Assembly: GCA_016926185.1 (NCBI GenBank)
Contig: JAFGPD010000019.1
Span: 1-38,841 of the forward strand
Source: Candidatus Woesebacteria bacterium
Lineage (GTDB): Bacteria > Patescibacteriota > Microgenomatia > UBA8517
DNA: 38,841 nt
Direction of reading: 5' to 3'
Of the stretch, positions 26,776 to 37,000 are shown in pieces. The notes below the pieces were generated by a model. The model saw only the letters and a list, made by a program, of their open reading frames with translations, was not told the DNA's origin and did no database searches. Made by a program: the position numbers and the translations under genes. Position 1 is the first letter of the stretch. Every line of letters begins with the position of its first letter.

Positions 26776-28485
26776 ATGAATTCATTTATCACTTTTTTAA
26801 AGAAACATTCCTATACCTCTGCTTTTGTGATTAGTGTGGGGTTGAGTTTTTTGCTGTATGGGAACACATTAAAAGGAGAGTTCGTTTATGACGATGCCTT
26901 TTTTGAAAGTAGGCAGGAGATTCGGGATATTGGCTATTTACCAAAATTATGGATAGAGTCTTTTATCCCGGATAACCCCAAAGCGAGTCTTTTCCGACCC
27001 CTTGTAACTTCAACATTTCTTCTTAACTTTTTTGTAACTGGAGAATCTACCTTTGGATTTCATCTTGTGAATATTTTATTTAACGCTATTGCCTGCTTTT
27101 TGTTATATGTGCTGGTGCTGAAGCTATTCAATAACCAGTTACTTGCAATACTGACTGCATTAATATGGGCATTTTTTCCAATTCATACCGAGTCGGTGGC
27201 GTATATCAAATCAAGAGATGAGATACTGTCCACAGTTTTTCTTCTTTTGGGCTGGATCGCATTCATCAAAGCCACGAAGTCTCAAAAAGTTAACATTAAA
27301 TATGCTGCTTTGAGTTCAATTTTTTATATCTTTGCAGTTTTTTCCAAGGAGTTTGCTTTTTTTGGGATATTTTTATATTTGGCTACTTATTACTTACAGA
27401 AAAAAACAGCAATTATCAATACGATCAGGTTAGGATTTTTTTATGTTCCACCCTTTCTGGTATATCTCTTATTAAGAATAAAGGCGCTGGAGCAATATGC
27501 GTTTAACCCACGTCCTGTGATATATGCGAACAACCCGCTTGTAGGTGAAAATATATTTGTAAGGATATTGACTTCTTTCAAGATTGTTTACATCTATTTA
27601 CAAAGAACTTTTTTACCGTTTAAGCTTTCTGCCAGTTATTATTTTCGGGAAGTTGAGCCTGTTAAAAATATTTTTACCTCATGGGAAGCGCTGTTTGGAA
27701 TTTTGTTTATTATTTTCTTACTGATCTTGATCATCCGGAAAAGAACTCGAAAAAACCCGCTAGGAATTGGGGCAATTATGTTTTTAGTATCTTACTATCC
27801 TCTTTCCCAAATTCCCCCTCTTGGGGGTAAGGCGGATATTGTGGCAGAAAGGTGGATGTATTTTCCTACAGTTGGCTTGGCAATTATTCTAGGATATATC
27901 CTGACTAAGTTAGTTGAGAAAAGGCGTTCAGCAGGCTTGATTTTCTTTGGCTCACTTCTTATTTTGTACGGGGCTAGAACCATAACAAGAAATAGGGTAT
28001 GGTTGTCAGAGAGAACACTTTACGAATCAATAATAAAAGATGCACCGAGAAGTACTCAAGGGTATTATCTGACAGCACAGCTTGAAATAAGAGAGGGAAA
28101 TCTCGAGAAAGCAAAAGAGCTTTTGCAAACTGCAAATGGGATCTATGATTCACATCCAAACGTGGTCAGATCTCTAGGTTATGTTTCCTATCTTGAGGGT
28201 GACTATGATTCTGCAGAGCAGTATATCAAAAAGTCAATATCTCTCAACAGGGACTATGAAGGAAATCTCTTGTACGCAATGACTCTAGCAAAACAAGGTC
28301 GTTGTGGACTTATGATACAGGGAGGTGCAAAAATGCTCGAAAACTATCCCGAAAGTAGCGAGCTTAAGGAACTTATGGCAGTTTGTTTCTATAAGCTTGG
28401 ATTAACAGAAGAATCTATAAAATTCTTTGATTGGGTGCCTGGAGAAACACATGAGGATAAAGTGTATTTCATTGACTCCTTCTAA
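26776..28485 (+). CDS. TMTC-like multi-pass glycosyltransferase with C-terminal TPR repeats
   Basis: 'GEFVYDDAFF' acidic loop, 'ASLFRPLVTSTFLLNFFVTG', 'FFPIHTESVAYIKSRDEILSTVFLLLGW', C-terminal TPR-like 'AEQYIKKSISLNRDY'. Confidence 0.85.
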   Translation: MNSFITFLKKHSYTSAFVISVGLSFLLYGNTLKGEFVYDDAFFESRQEIRDIGYLPKLWIESFIPDNPKASLFRPLVTSTFLLNFFVTGESTFGFHLVNILFNAIACFLLYVLVLKLFNNQLLAILTALIWAFFPIHTESVAYIKSRDEILSTVFLLLGWIAFIKATKSQKVNIKYAALSSIFYIFAVFSKEFAFFGIFLYLATYYLQKKTAIINTIRLGFFYVPPFLVYLLLRIKALEQYAFNPRPVIYANNPLVGENIFVRILTSFKIVYIYLQRTFLPFKLSASYYFREVEPVKNIFTSWEALFGILFIIFLLILIIRKRTRKNPLGIGAIMFLVSYYPLSQIPPLGGKADIVAERWMYFPTVGLAIILGYILTKLVEKRRSAGLIFFGSLLILYGARTITRNRVWLSERTLYESIIKDAPRSTQGYYLTAQLEIREGNLEKAKELLQTANGIYDSHPNVVRSLGYVSYLEGDYDSAEQYIKKSISLNRDYEGNLLYAMTLAKQGRCGLMIQGGAKMLENYPESSELKELMAVCFYKLGLTEESIKFFDWVPGETHEDKVYFIDSF

Positions 28486-28590
28486 AAGTTGATTAACCAT
28501 ATCTCCACCAATTTTCTAAAGAATATTCCTACGAAATCAAAATGTCGGAATACGATCTTATACTGTTTTAACAATGTCTGCCTTGTCTTG

Positions 28591-28625
28591 CCAAAATATT
28601 GCACTCCGGGAGTGCAATATTTTGG
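28591..28625. terminator. Perfect 17-bp inverted repeat between convergent genes (probable bidirectional terminator)
   Basis: CCAAAATATTGCACTCC-G-GGAGTGCAATATTTTGG. Confidence 0.6.
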
Positions 28626-28701
28626 ATAAGAACTTATCAGGCTAGTTTGGGTTCAATAAATGATCACTGGTATGGACCTTTTTAACTGAAGCCTTCCTAA
28701 T

Positions 28702-28730
28702 AGACAATTTCCTCAATGAGGATATTGTCT
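28702..28730. terminator. Second inverted repeat in the same convergent intergenic region
   Basis: AGACAATtTCCTCA-A-TGAGGAtATTGTCT (13 of 14 pairs). Confidence 0.5.
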
Positions 28731-28782
28731 TTCAAAATGGTAAGTGTTTTGCCACAAGAGTTTTGTTATTAATGATAAAAAA

Positions 28783-29118
28783 TTAGAAGTTCGAAACTGG
28801 TTGAATATTAGGAGTATCAATGTGGATGAAAAACATTTTGTAAACAAAGATTCCATATAAAACCCCTGCAATAATAAGAAAAATTCCAACTGCCCTATCT
28901 CCCTTGATTAACATGTTTATGATCCCGAGGATCAGTACGATGACAGGAGAGATTGGAATCATATAACCAAAAACGGAAAACACCTTCCACCACAGCATAT
29001 TATTAGAATCGGGCCATAAAAAATCAATAGCACCTAAAGATAAATAGGGAAACGCTACAACAAAGATGGCAAATAATAATATGAAGTAATCCGGAACTTT
29101 TTTACCCTTTTTCTTCAC
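28783..29118 (-). CDS. Small multi-TM protein
   Basis: Three hydrophobic segments; GTG start preceded by TAAGAT-N6. Confidence 0.55.
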   Translation of the reverse strand: MKKKGKKVPDYFILLFAIFVVAFPYLSLGAIDFLWPDSNNMLWWKVFSVFGYMIPISPVIVLILGIINMLIKGDRAVGIFLIIAGVLYGIFVYKMFFIHIDTPNIQPVSNF

Positions 29119-29124
29119 AATCTA

Positions 29125-29130
29125 ATCTTA
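29125..29130 (-). promoter_or_regulatory. Candidate -10 box (leaderless)
   Basis: Minus strand TAAGAT-tagatt-GTG(29118). Confidence 0.3.
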
Positions 29131-29319
29131 CACATGATTTAGTTTAAATGTCTATCGAGGTGTGTAGGAATGTTTGGTTTGAATCGGGTCAAGTCAAGAC
29201 ATAAAAAGATACGCATAGTAGTATTGACTCAAGTCCCACTATGCATGGTTTATTACTTTGATTCCATCTTGAGTTAGTGCAAATGTGACTGTTATTATTT
29301 TATTAGAGTTAGTTAACGG

Positions 29320-29769
29320 ATGTTAAAAAAGAAAAAACTACTGACCTATTCAGTTGTAATCGTTCTTGGGGCGTTTATATCAGTTGTTATTTACTTTTAC
29401 TTTTATACAACTTTATATCCAGGAGTAAAGAATTTTTTTTATCGCAAATTTTTGTTCGAGCGAGAGTGTTATAAAAAGGGGGGAGAAATTGTTTCTTCAA
29501 ATGAAGTAAGCTTTATTGTTCATCACCCTGATGAAGTTTGTGCTTTTCGCTATTCAGATGCTGGAAAAGAATGCTTCGACGGTAGCGAGTGTCAGGGTGC
29601 ATGCATTCTGGAAAGATATTCTTACGGATGGCGGAACGAGAGTGAATATCTTTCTTCAAATCCTGAGAGCGAAAATAAAATAGGTAGCTGTCAGAGATAT
29701 AAAAATATGGAATGTTTTATTGAGAGGAAAGAAGGAAGAATTATTTTGCACCATTGTCCTATTGAATAA
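29320..29769 (+). CDS. Membrane-anchored secreted protein, Cys-containing
   Basis: N-terminal TM; CFDGSECQGACILERY. Confidence 0.6.
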   Translation: MLKKKKLLTYSVVIVLGAFISVVIYFYFYTTLYPGVKNFFYRKFLFERECYKKGGEIVSSNEVSFIVHHPDEVCAFRYSDAGKECFDGSECQGACILERYSYGWRNESEYLSSNPESENKIGSCQRYKNMECFIERKEGRIILHHCPIE

Positions 29770-30162
29770 TTATCAATTTACTTAAACTTAACACCGAGGG
29801 TTAATCAACTTCGGACCTTGGCAACTTTTTAATAGATTAGGGATAGGTTGAGCTAGGTTAAGGTCATATCTCTTGAATGTTTAAATTGCATAATATCAAA
29901 TTGGGATCGCCACTTTACCTTTCGTAAATTCTTACACCAGAAGCAGTAAAATTGTTAACTTAATTTGCTAATACAGAACATTTATCGGCTTAATATTAAT
30001 AGAATCTCAGATTGATAGTAAAGTTATTTAATTGTGTTATGTAAAAATAAGTTAAATACTATATACATGTTTATATTTTTGTTATAGGTTTATTAGTGTA
30101 ATAACTGTTTTGGTTTATTAATGATACGGATGATAATTTAGTTCGCTCAAATAGATCAAAGT

Positions 30163-30435
30163 AGATTCTATCGCGTTGCTCCAGAACGACGATATGATAT
30201 AGATTCTGATTCCAGTTTCGGAATGACGTAGTCTATTTGAGATTCTTCAGTCGAAGACTCCTTCTGAATTACGAGAGAGAAAATAGATTGCTTTGTCGTT
30301 ATTACTTCTCGCAATGACACTTTTATTATTGGGAGAAAATGGATGATAGTATTGGTATAGATTCCGTATCCTAGTCCGTAATGACAATGAACATTTAATA
30401 GGGGAGAGATTCTTCGTTATACTCAGAATGACGAA
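30163..30435. repeat. Cluster of ~6 degenerate 'AGATTCTTCG...CAGAATGACGA' short repeats
   Basis: Units at about 30163-30192, 30201-30228, 30240-30274, 30285-30320, 30359-30388, 30407-30435 share AGATT...GAATGACR / GCAATGACR ends. Confidence 0.7.
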
Positions 30436-31079
30436 TATTTATAAAGTTTCGTGTTTTGGTGGTAGATTTTGCAAACGTTTTGAGTGGCTGGATATTGAAT
30501 ATATGTGTTACTCAATAGGGATTGATAGTCGTTATGTTAATAGTAAATAGTTGATTATTCCTAAGAGGACTATAGTTTGGTGTTTAGCAGTTAGTATTTA
30601 GTACTTAGGAAATTGAGTTAATAGTATATTAAATAATTGTACCGTTTTGTACTTTTTACAATTAGTATAACTTTTATAATACAAAAGAATTAATGTTGGG
30701 GGAATTAGTGCTGTGGAAGTATAAGAAGTTAGAGTAAAGAATCTTTTATTCAGCAAAGCAATAACAAGGATTATAAAAGGAATCAATAGAATTTAATTCA
30801 TAAATCCAGTAGATTAGGTTAAACTTGAGGCTGAGGCTAAAATAGAGATGATACAAGATATAAGATTCACGAATCAAGAATAGGTAATAATAAGGAAGAT
30901 CTTCGAAGAAAACTTTTAATTACCAATAATAGAGGATATCAAAGACACACAAAATACTACATATTGACATTATTAGGATGGTTGGTAACACTTAATGTAG
31001 AGTCAAAATCAGGAAGTTATTGTGAACCTAACTTATGCCTAGAAATACAGTGCGGATAATATAAGGAAAACAGCCTTAA

Positions 31080-34000
31080 ATGAAGAAAATACCTGCCCAA
31101 ACTAAAAAAGAAATCGTACGTAAAGCTCTTTACGAAAATGCTTCAATTAGTGATCTTAGTAGAGGGTACAGCATCTCCCGTAAAGCAATTTATAATTGGA
31201 TCAATAAATACAAAAAAGAATCAGAAGATAAGTCAAAAGCATTTATACCACAGTATGCAAAGGGAAGAAAACATCCAAAAGCAAAAGCTCATGAGATAGA
31301 GAAGAAGCTTCTAAGGATAGTGGCAGATAACCCCAAGATAACTATTAAGCAATTATCATCAAAAGTACCGGTATCTAGTTGGACTGTTTGGAAAATATTG
31401 GACCAAAACAATTTAAACACCAAGGATAAGCGTACTGAGTTTGCTGATACATTTGAAAAACAAAATACTGCAGCAGAAGAAAAAAGGGAAGCTGTAATAA
31501 GAGCAGTAGAGGAAAACGAAAGTGTAACAAAAATTGCAAAAGAATTGGATGTTGCAAGAAAGACTGTCTATAGCTGGATAAAAAGATACAAAAAGGCAAA
31601 AGATCTATCTCTTAAAACTTTCCAGCCAAGATATGTGAGTGGAGAAAAACATCCCAATGCTAAAGTATCAGATGATCTTGAAAAGAAACTTTTGGAAATA
31701 GTGACAGAAGATCCGGATTTGGCGATAAGCGAATTGGCGAATAGTCTTCCTGTTTCGGCATATACCGTATGGAAGCTTTTAGATAAACATAACCTTAATA
31801 CTATTAGTCAGAGAGAGTACTATGCACTTCAAACCTCACAAGCTCTTGAAAAACGTGTACCGTTTGCTTCAATATTAGACTCTTTTGGCTATGTCAGAAA
31901 AGAGCTGGAACTACTTTTACAAGTTTCTCGTAAGATCCCAAAGACAGTTGATCTTCAATTAATATCTCCAATTAAAAGTTACCTTTCAACTTTAATTATT
32001 AGTACTTCAAGACGACTTTCATTATATATAAATAGTTTAAGTAACTATTTGCGCTTTGTAATTAGAAAGGCATCATTTGCACTTGATCAATTGGTTAATG
32101 ATGTTGGCCGTTTCACTCTAAACCTTTCAAGATTTACGCTAACGCGCCCCAGACATTCCTATTATTATGCAACTTTAGTACTACTAATAGTACTTTCACT
32201 TGGATTTGCGGATAGGATAGTCAAACTTATTCCTGAAGAAACTGTGTCCCAGGTAAGCCAGAGACTTTCAGAAAACACTAGACTTGCAGCACTTTTATCA
32301 GAAGAGGAAGAGGAACAAGAAGTAGAAAGACTTATCAGTGGCAATTACATTATAGAAGGAGACACCGACTTACAAGTTACCGGTACACCAAAGTTTAAGA
32401 TCACTAAAGTTGCCAGTGCCTTTGAAGTTGATCGAAAAGATAGTATTGACCTATCTCAGGTAACTCCGACTATAAAACCGGAAGTAACAATAACCGGTCC
32501 AAGCGGTCAAAATATTAAAGATTTTTCATTACAAGAAACTAACGAAGGAGAATTTGAGGTGATCTTATCAGATTTTTCAAAAATTAAGCCGGGGCTATAT
32601 GTGTTGGGTGTAAGCGACGAAACCGGTACGCAGATAACACAAAATTTCAGTTGGGGGATTTTAGCGATAAACACCAACCAGACAACCTATAATACTGATG
32701 AAAATATCGAAATTTTAATCACTGTATTGGATAGCAAAGGAATACCAAAATGTGATGCAGATCTAGCATTGGTTATCAGAAATACAGAAAATGACGACTA
32801 CACGTTAATGACAACAGCAGATAACGAAATAAAAGTAAATGATGGTTGTGAGACAGATCAAAAAACTACAGAACCAGACTACAGTGCATCACTATCTGAA
32901 CTTTCAGAAGGTGAATATGAAGTTGAACTCATTGCCAGTATAGATAGTACAAATCACAAAGTTTCATCTGGATTTAAAGTAGCAGAAGAATCTGAGCTTG
33001 CCGATTTTGAAGTCAGCCGTGCGGCACCAATTAAAGTAGCTTCGGGTGAGGACTACCCAGTTGTTATAAGAATTAAGGCTAATAAGGATCACAAGGGGCA
33101 GGTTATTGATAAAGTCCCCAGTAATTTCCTGGTCAAACCGTTTGGAAAAGCTAAGATTGAGATCGATCCTGAGACCAGTAGTTTGGTAGATGAGGAATTT
33201 AGTGTAAAGGTAAATGGTGAAAATGAGCAGCTTTTGATCTGGGATGTTGATTTTAAGGCTGGTGGAACGTATTCCTTGACTTATGCTTTTTCCGATATGG
33301 GCAGTGATTGGACAAACTACTACCTCGGACCAGTTGAAATTGAGGGAGCGGAGGTAGATAAGATTTGGGAATTCAGGCAGGATCCGAGTGCTCCAGCGGG
33401 TAAGGTTACGCAAAAGATGCGCTACGGTAGGGTCAGGGTGGAGGAAAAAATGCTTGAGATCAGGGGCAGGAAAATGAAGACCTTCATGGAGAAAGCTCAT
33501 GTAAAGGCAGGGGAAACTCCAAAGATAGTACTGGAAGATCTAACATTATCTGATTCCGGCTCGCAAAATCCGGGATTGATGCAAAGACTTTTGGGAATTG
33601 CGCAGGAAAATGTTGATGACAGCCAATTTACTACCGGAATAAAAATAGAGGTAATTGATAATGACGGTAATAGGGAATATGTTACCAACATTGAGCAAAT
33701 TACTGAAACAGTAGAAATCCCACCACAATACTTAAAACCCGGCAGACACATAGTAACAATAACGGATGTTGAGACGGGCAACTTTGTTGAACAAGAGTTT
33801 TTATACGGTGTTTTGGCACTTAACTTGAATAAATCTGTTTATAGTTTGGGAGAAAGTACTTATATTCAAATGGCATCGCTTGACGATGGAGGCCAGACTG
33901 TGTGTGACAGTAACTTAGAATTAACAGTTTATGATCCTGAGGGAGGCGTTGAAACATACAGCATGCAAGAAGGAACGATCAGTGTTAGTGATGAGTGTCT

Positions 34001-37000
34001 ACTAAATAACGTAACTGATGAGCCTGATTACTTTGTTTATTACCCTATAAACAATCTAGGTGAATATCGTACAGTTTTGACTAATCTTGAAAATGGTTAC
34101 TCGGTAGATGGGAACTTTCTAGTTGAGGAATCTCCCCAATACTCGATTGAACGTGTTGGAGCAACACGAATAAATCCTTTTAAAGCTAAATATGTGATGA
34201 CGTTCAATGTTGAGTCAAAGGATAATTTTTCTGGAGAATTGATCGAAACAGTTCCTGATGGTTTCCAAATTTCTGAGTCGGATGAATTTTCGGTGAATGG
34301 CCAAGAGATATTATGGAGTTTAGAACTTAATGCAGGAGAGCAACAATCTTTTATATATGAGTATCAAGCACCGAAAGTGTCACCTGAACTATATCTACTC
34401 GGTGAGGCAAGACTCGTAAATGATGGAAACGAGGTTTTCTCCGAATATAGAAAATGGCAGCTTGCATCTGACGCAACTATATATATAACGAGCGGGACCA
34501 GTTGGCAGGTGCCGAGCGACTGGAATGATAGTGACAATACTGTTGAAGTTATTGGAGGCGGAGGCGGAGGTGCAAATGGAGCGGCAGAGTCAGGTGGTAA
34601 CGGAGGGGTCGGCGGAGGCGGAGGCGGAGGCGGAGGCTATGCAATCGCTACAAATGTGGACCTAACACCGGATGATTATGTTACTGTGCAAGTTGGACAG
34701 GGAGGAACCGTCGGAAATCCCGGCACACAAACTTATTTTAATGGAGGCAGTTGCGCAACCTCTTCCGTTTGTGCAACAGGCGGAGGTGCAGCGTCAGGAG
34801 CAACAGGGGGAACGGCAGGAACTTATTCTGTAGGAACAGGATATTCAGGAGGGTCAGGGGGCGGTGGAGGCGGTGTGGCCAATGCGGGTGGTGGAGGTGG
34901 AGGAGGTGGCGGCGCGGGTGGACCTAATGCAGCCGGTGATGGTGGCACAATAGGATCTTCTGCTTCAGGAAATAGTGGAGGGGCAGGTGGTGGTGGAGGA
35001 CAAGGGGACGGAACAAGCGGAGGCAGCGGAGGAACCGGAGGAACTGCCGGTGGAGGAACTGGAGGAAATGGCGGAAACGGAACTGAATGGGATTCAACGC
35101 ATGGTTCAGGCGGAGGCTCAGGAGGCGGAGGCGGAGGCAGCAGAAATGGCAATGGAGGACCTGCCGGAACAGCTGGAACTTATGGTGCGGGCGGTGCAGG
35201 TGGCGGAGGTGAGGGGCGTGGTGGCACGACATTTGGTTCGGGAGCATCGGGAAGAAATGGATTGATCGTTGTTGATTATACCCCGCCACCCAATTCTCCC
35301 CCGACGATCAACGTTGACGAGCCGGATGGGTCCGGTGATGAGATCGCGGAAGGGGCTAACTTCACCGTCCAATACGATCTTGAGGATACAGATGACACTG
35401 TAACGGCCGACTTTTACTATGATACAGATGGCTCCGGCCTTGACGGAGTTGCAATATCAGGTTGTCAGGATCAACCTGAAGACACTGACAACACATGTAC
35501 TTGGGATACAACAGGAGTTACTCCTGGAACATATTATGTTTATGGTGTGACAAGTGATGGGGTCAACCCTCAGCAAAGTGATTACTCATCCGGGGTTGTG
35601 ACGATCAATGATGCTCCAACGATCAATGTTGATGAGCCGGATGGAACAAGCGATGAGATCGCGGAAGGGGCTAACTTCACGGTTCAGTATGATCTGGATG
35701 ATACTGATGATCTGGTTACAGCTGACTTTTATTATGACACCAATGGGAGTGGTCTTGACGGAGTTGCAATAAGTGGATGTGCAGGTCAGGGAGAAGCAAC
35801 AAATGGAACTTGCAGCTGGGACACAACGGGGGTAACACCGGGAACATATTATGTATACGGAACTGTGAGCGACTCAGTTAATTCGCAGGTTTCTGATTAC
35901 TCTGCCGGGGTAGTAACTATAAATGACGCACCAACAATAAATGTTGATGAGCCGGATGGAGCTGGTGATGAGATCGCAGAAGGTGCAAATTTTACAGTGC
36001 AATATGATCTTGCCGACAGTGATGACTCGGTTACAGCTGATTTTTACTACGATACTGACACTACAGGTCTAAATGGGGTGGCGATCAGCGGATGTTCCGC
36101 ACAAGGTGAGGGAACGAACCAGACATGTTCCTGGGACACAACAGGTGTGACCCCGGGCACTTACTATATTTATGGAACTGTCGATGATGGTGTGAATTCG
36201 CCGGTAAGTGACTATTCATCTGGAGTGGTGACAATAAATGATACACCGACGATCACGGTTGATGAGCCGGACGGTGTGGGAGATACTATTTTGGAAGGAG
36301 CGAACTTTACCGTTCAATATGATCTTGATGATACTGATGATCTGGTTACAGCTGACTTTTATTACGATACAGATGATTTGGGACTTAACGGTTCAGCTAT
36401 AGCAGGTTGCCAAGATCAGGATGAAGATACAGACAACACTTGCACTTGGGACACAACGGGAGTAATACCAGGTACTTATTATGTTTACGGAATTGTCGAT
36501 GATGGTGTGAATTCTCCTGTCAGTGATTATTCCTCTGGGGTTGTGACAATAAATGACGCTCCTGATATTACAGTTGACGAGCCGGATGGAGCAGGTGATG
36601 AAATTGCGGAGGGTGCAAACTTTACAGTCCAATATGATCTAGCAGACACAGATAATGATGTAACCGCGGATTTTTATTATGACACAGATGACTCAGGACT
36701 AGACGGATCGGCTATCAGTAGTTGTACAGGACAGGGTGAAGGTATAAATCAAACCTGTATTTGGGATACCACGGGTGTAACACCAGGAACTTACTATGTT
36801 TACGGGATAGTTGACGATGGGACAAATCCTCAACAGGATGATTACTCATCCGGGGTAGTGACAATTAATGATGCTCCAACAATTAATGTTGATGAGCCGG
36901 ATGGGGTAAGTGACACTATCCAGGAAGATGCCAACTTCACAGTGCAGTATGATCTAGCCGATACAGATGACGATGTTACAGCTGACTTTTACTACGATAC

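Noticed and set aside
31080-31900. An intact transposase gene
   Set aside because: Only HTH modules are present; no DDE catalytic domain follows and the frame continues into a TM and surface domains. No terminal inverted repeats were seen.
31375-33781. Minus-strand ORFs at 31375-31599, 32964-33500, 33497-33781, 33546-33728
   Set aside because: Antisense to the continuous giant reading frame, no recognisable domains.
34823-35372. Minus-strand Pro-rich ORFs (MPFLLPPPPPPEPP...) and a plus-strand Glu-rich ORF (34975-35265)
   Set aside because: Frame-shadow ORFs of the Gly-rich domain of the giant gene; composition follows from GGN codons.
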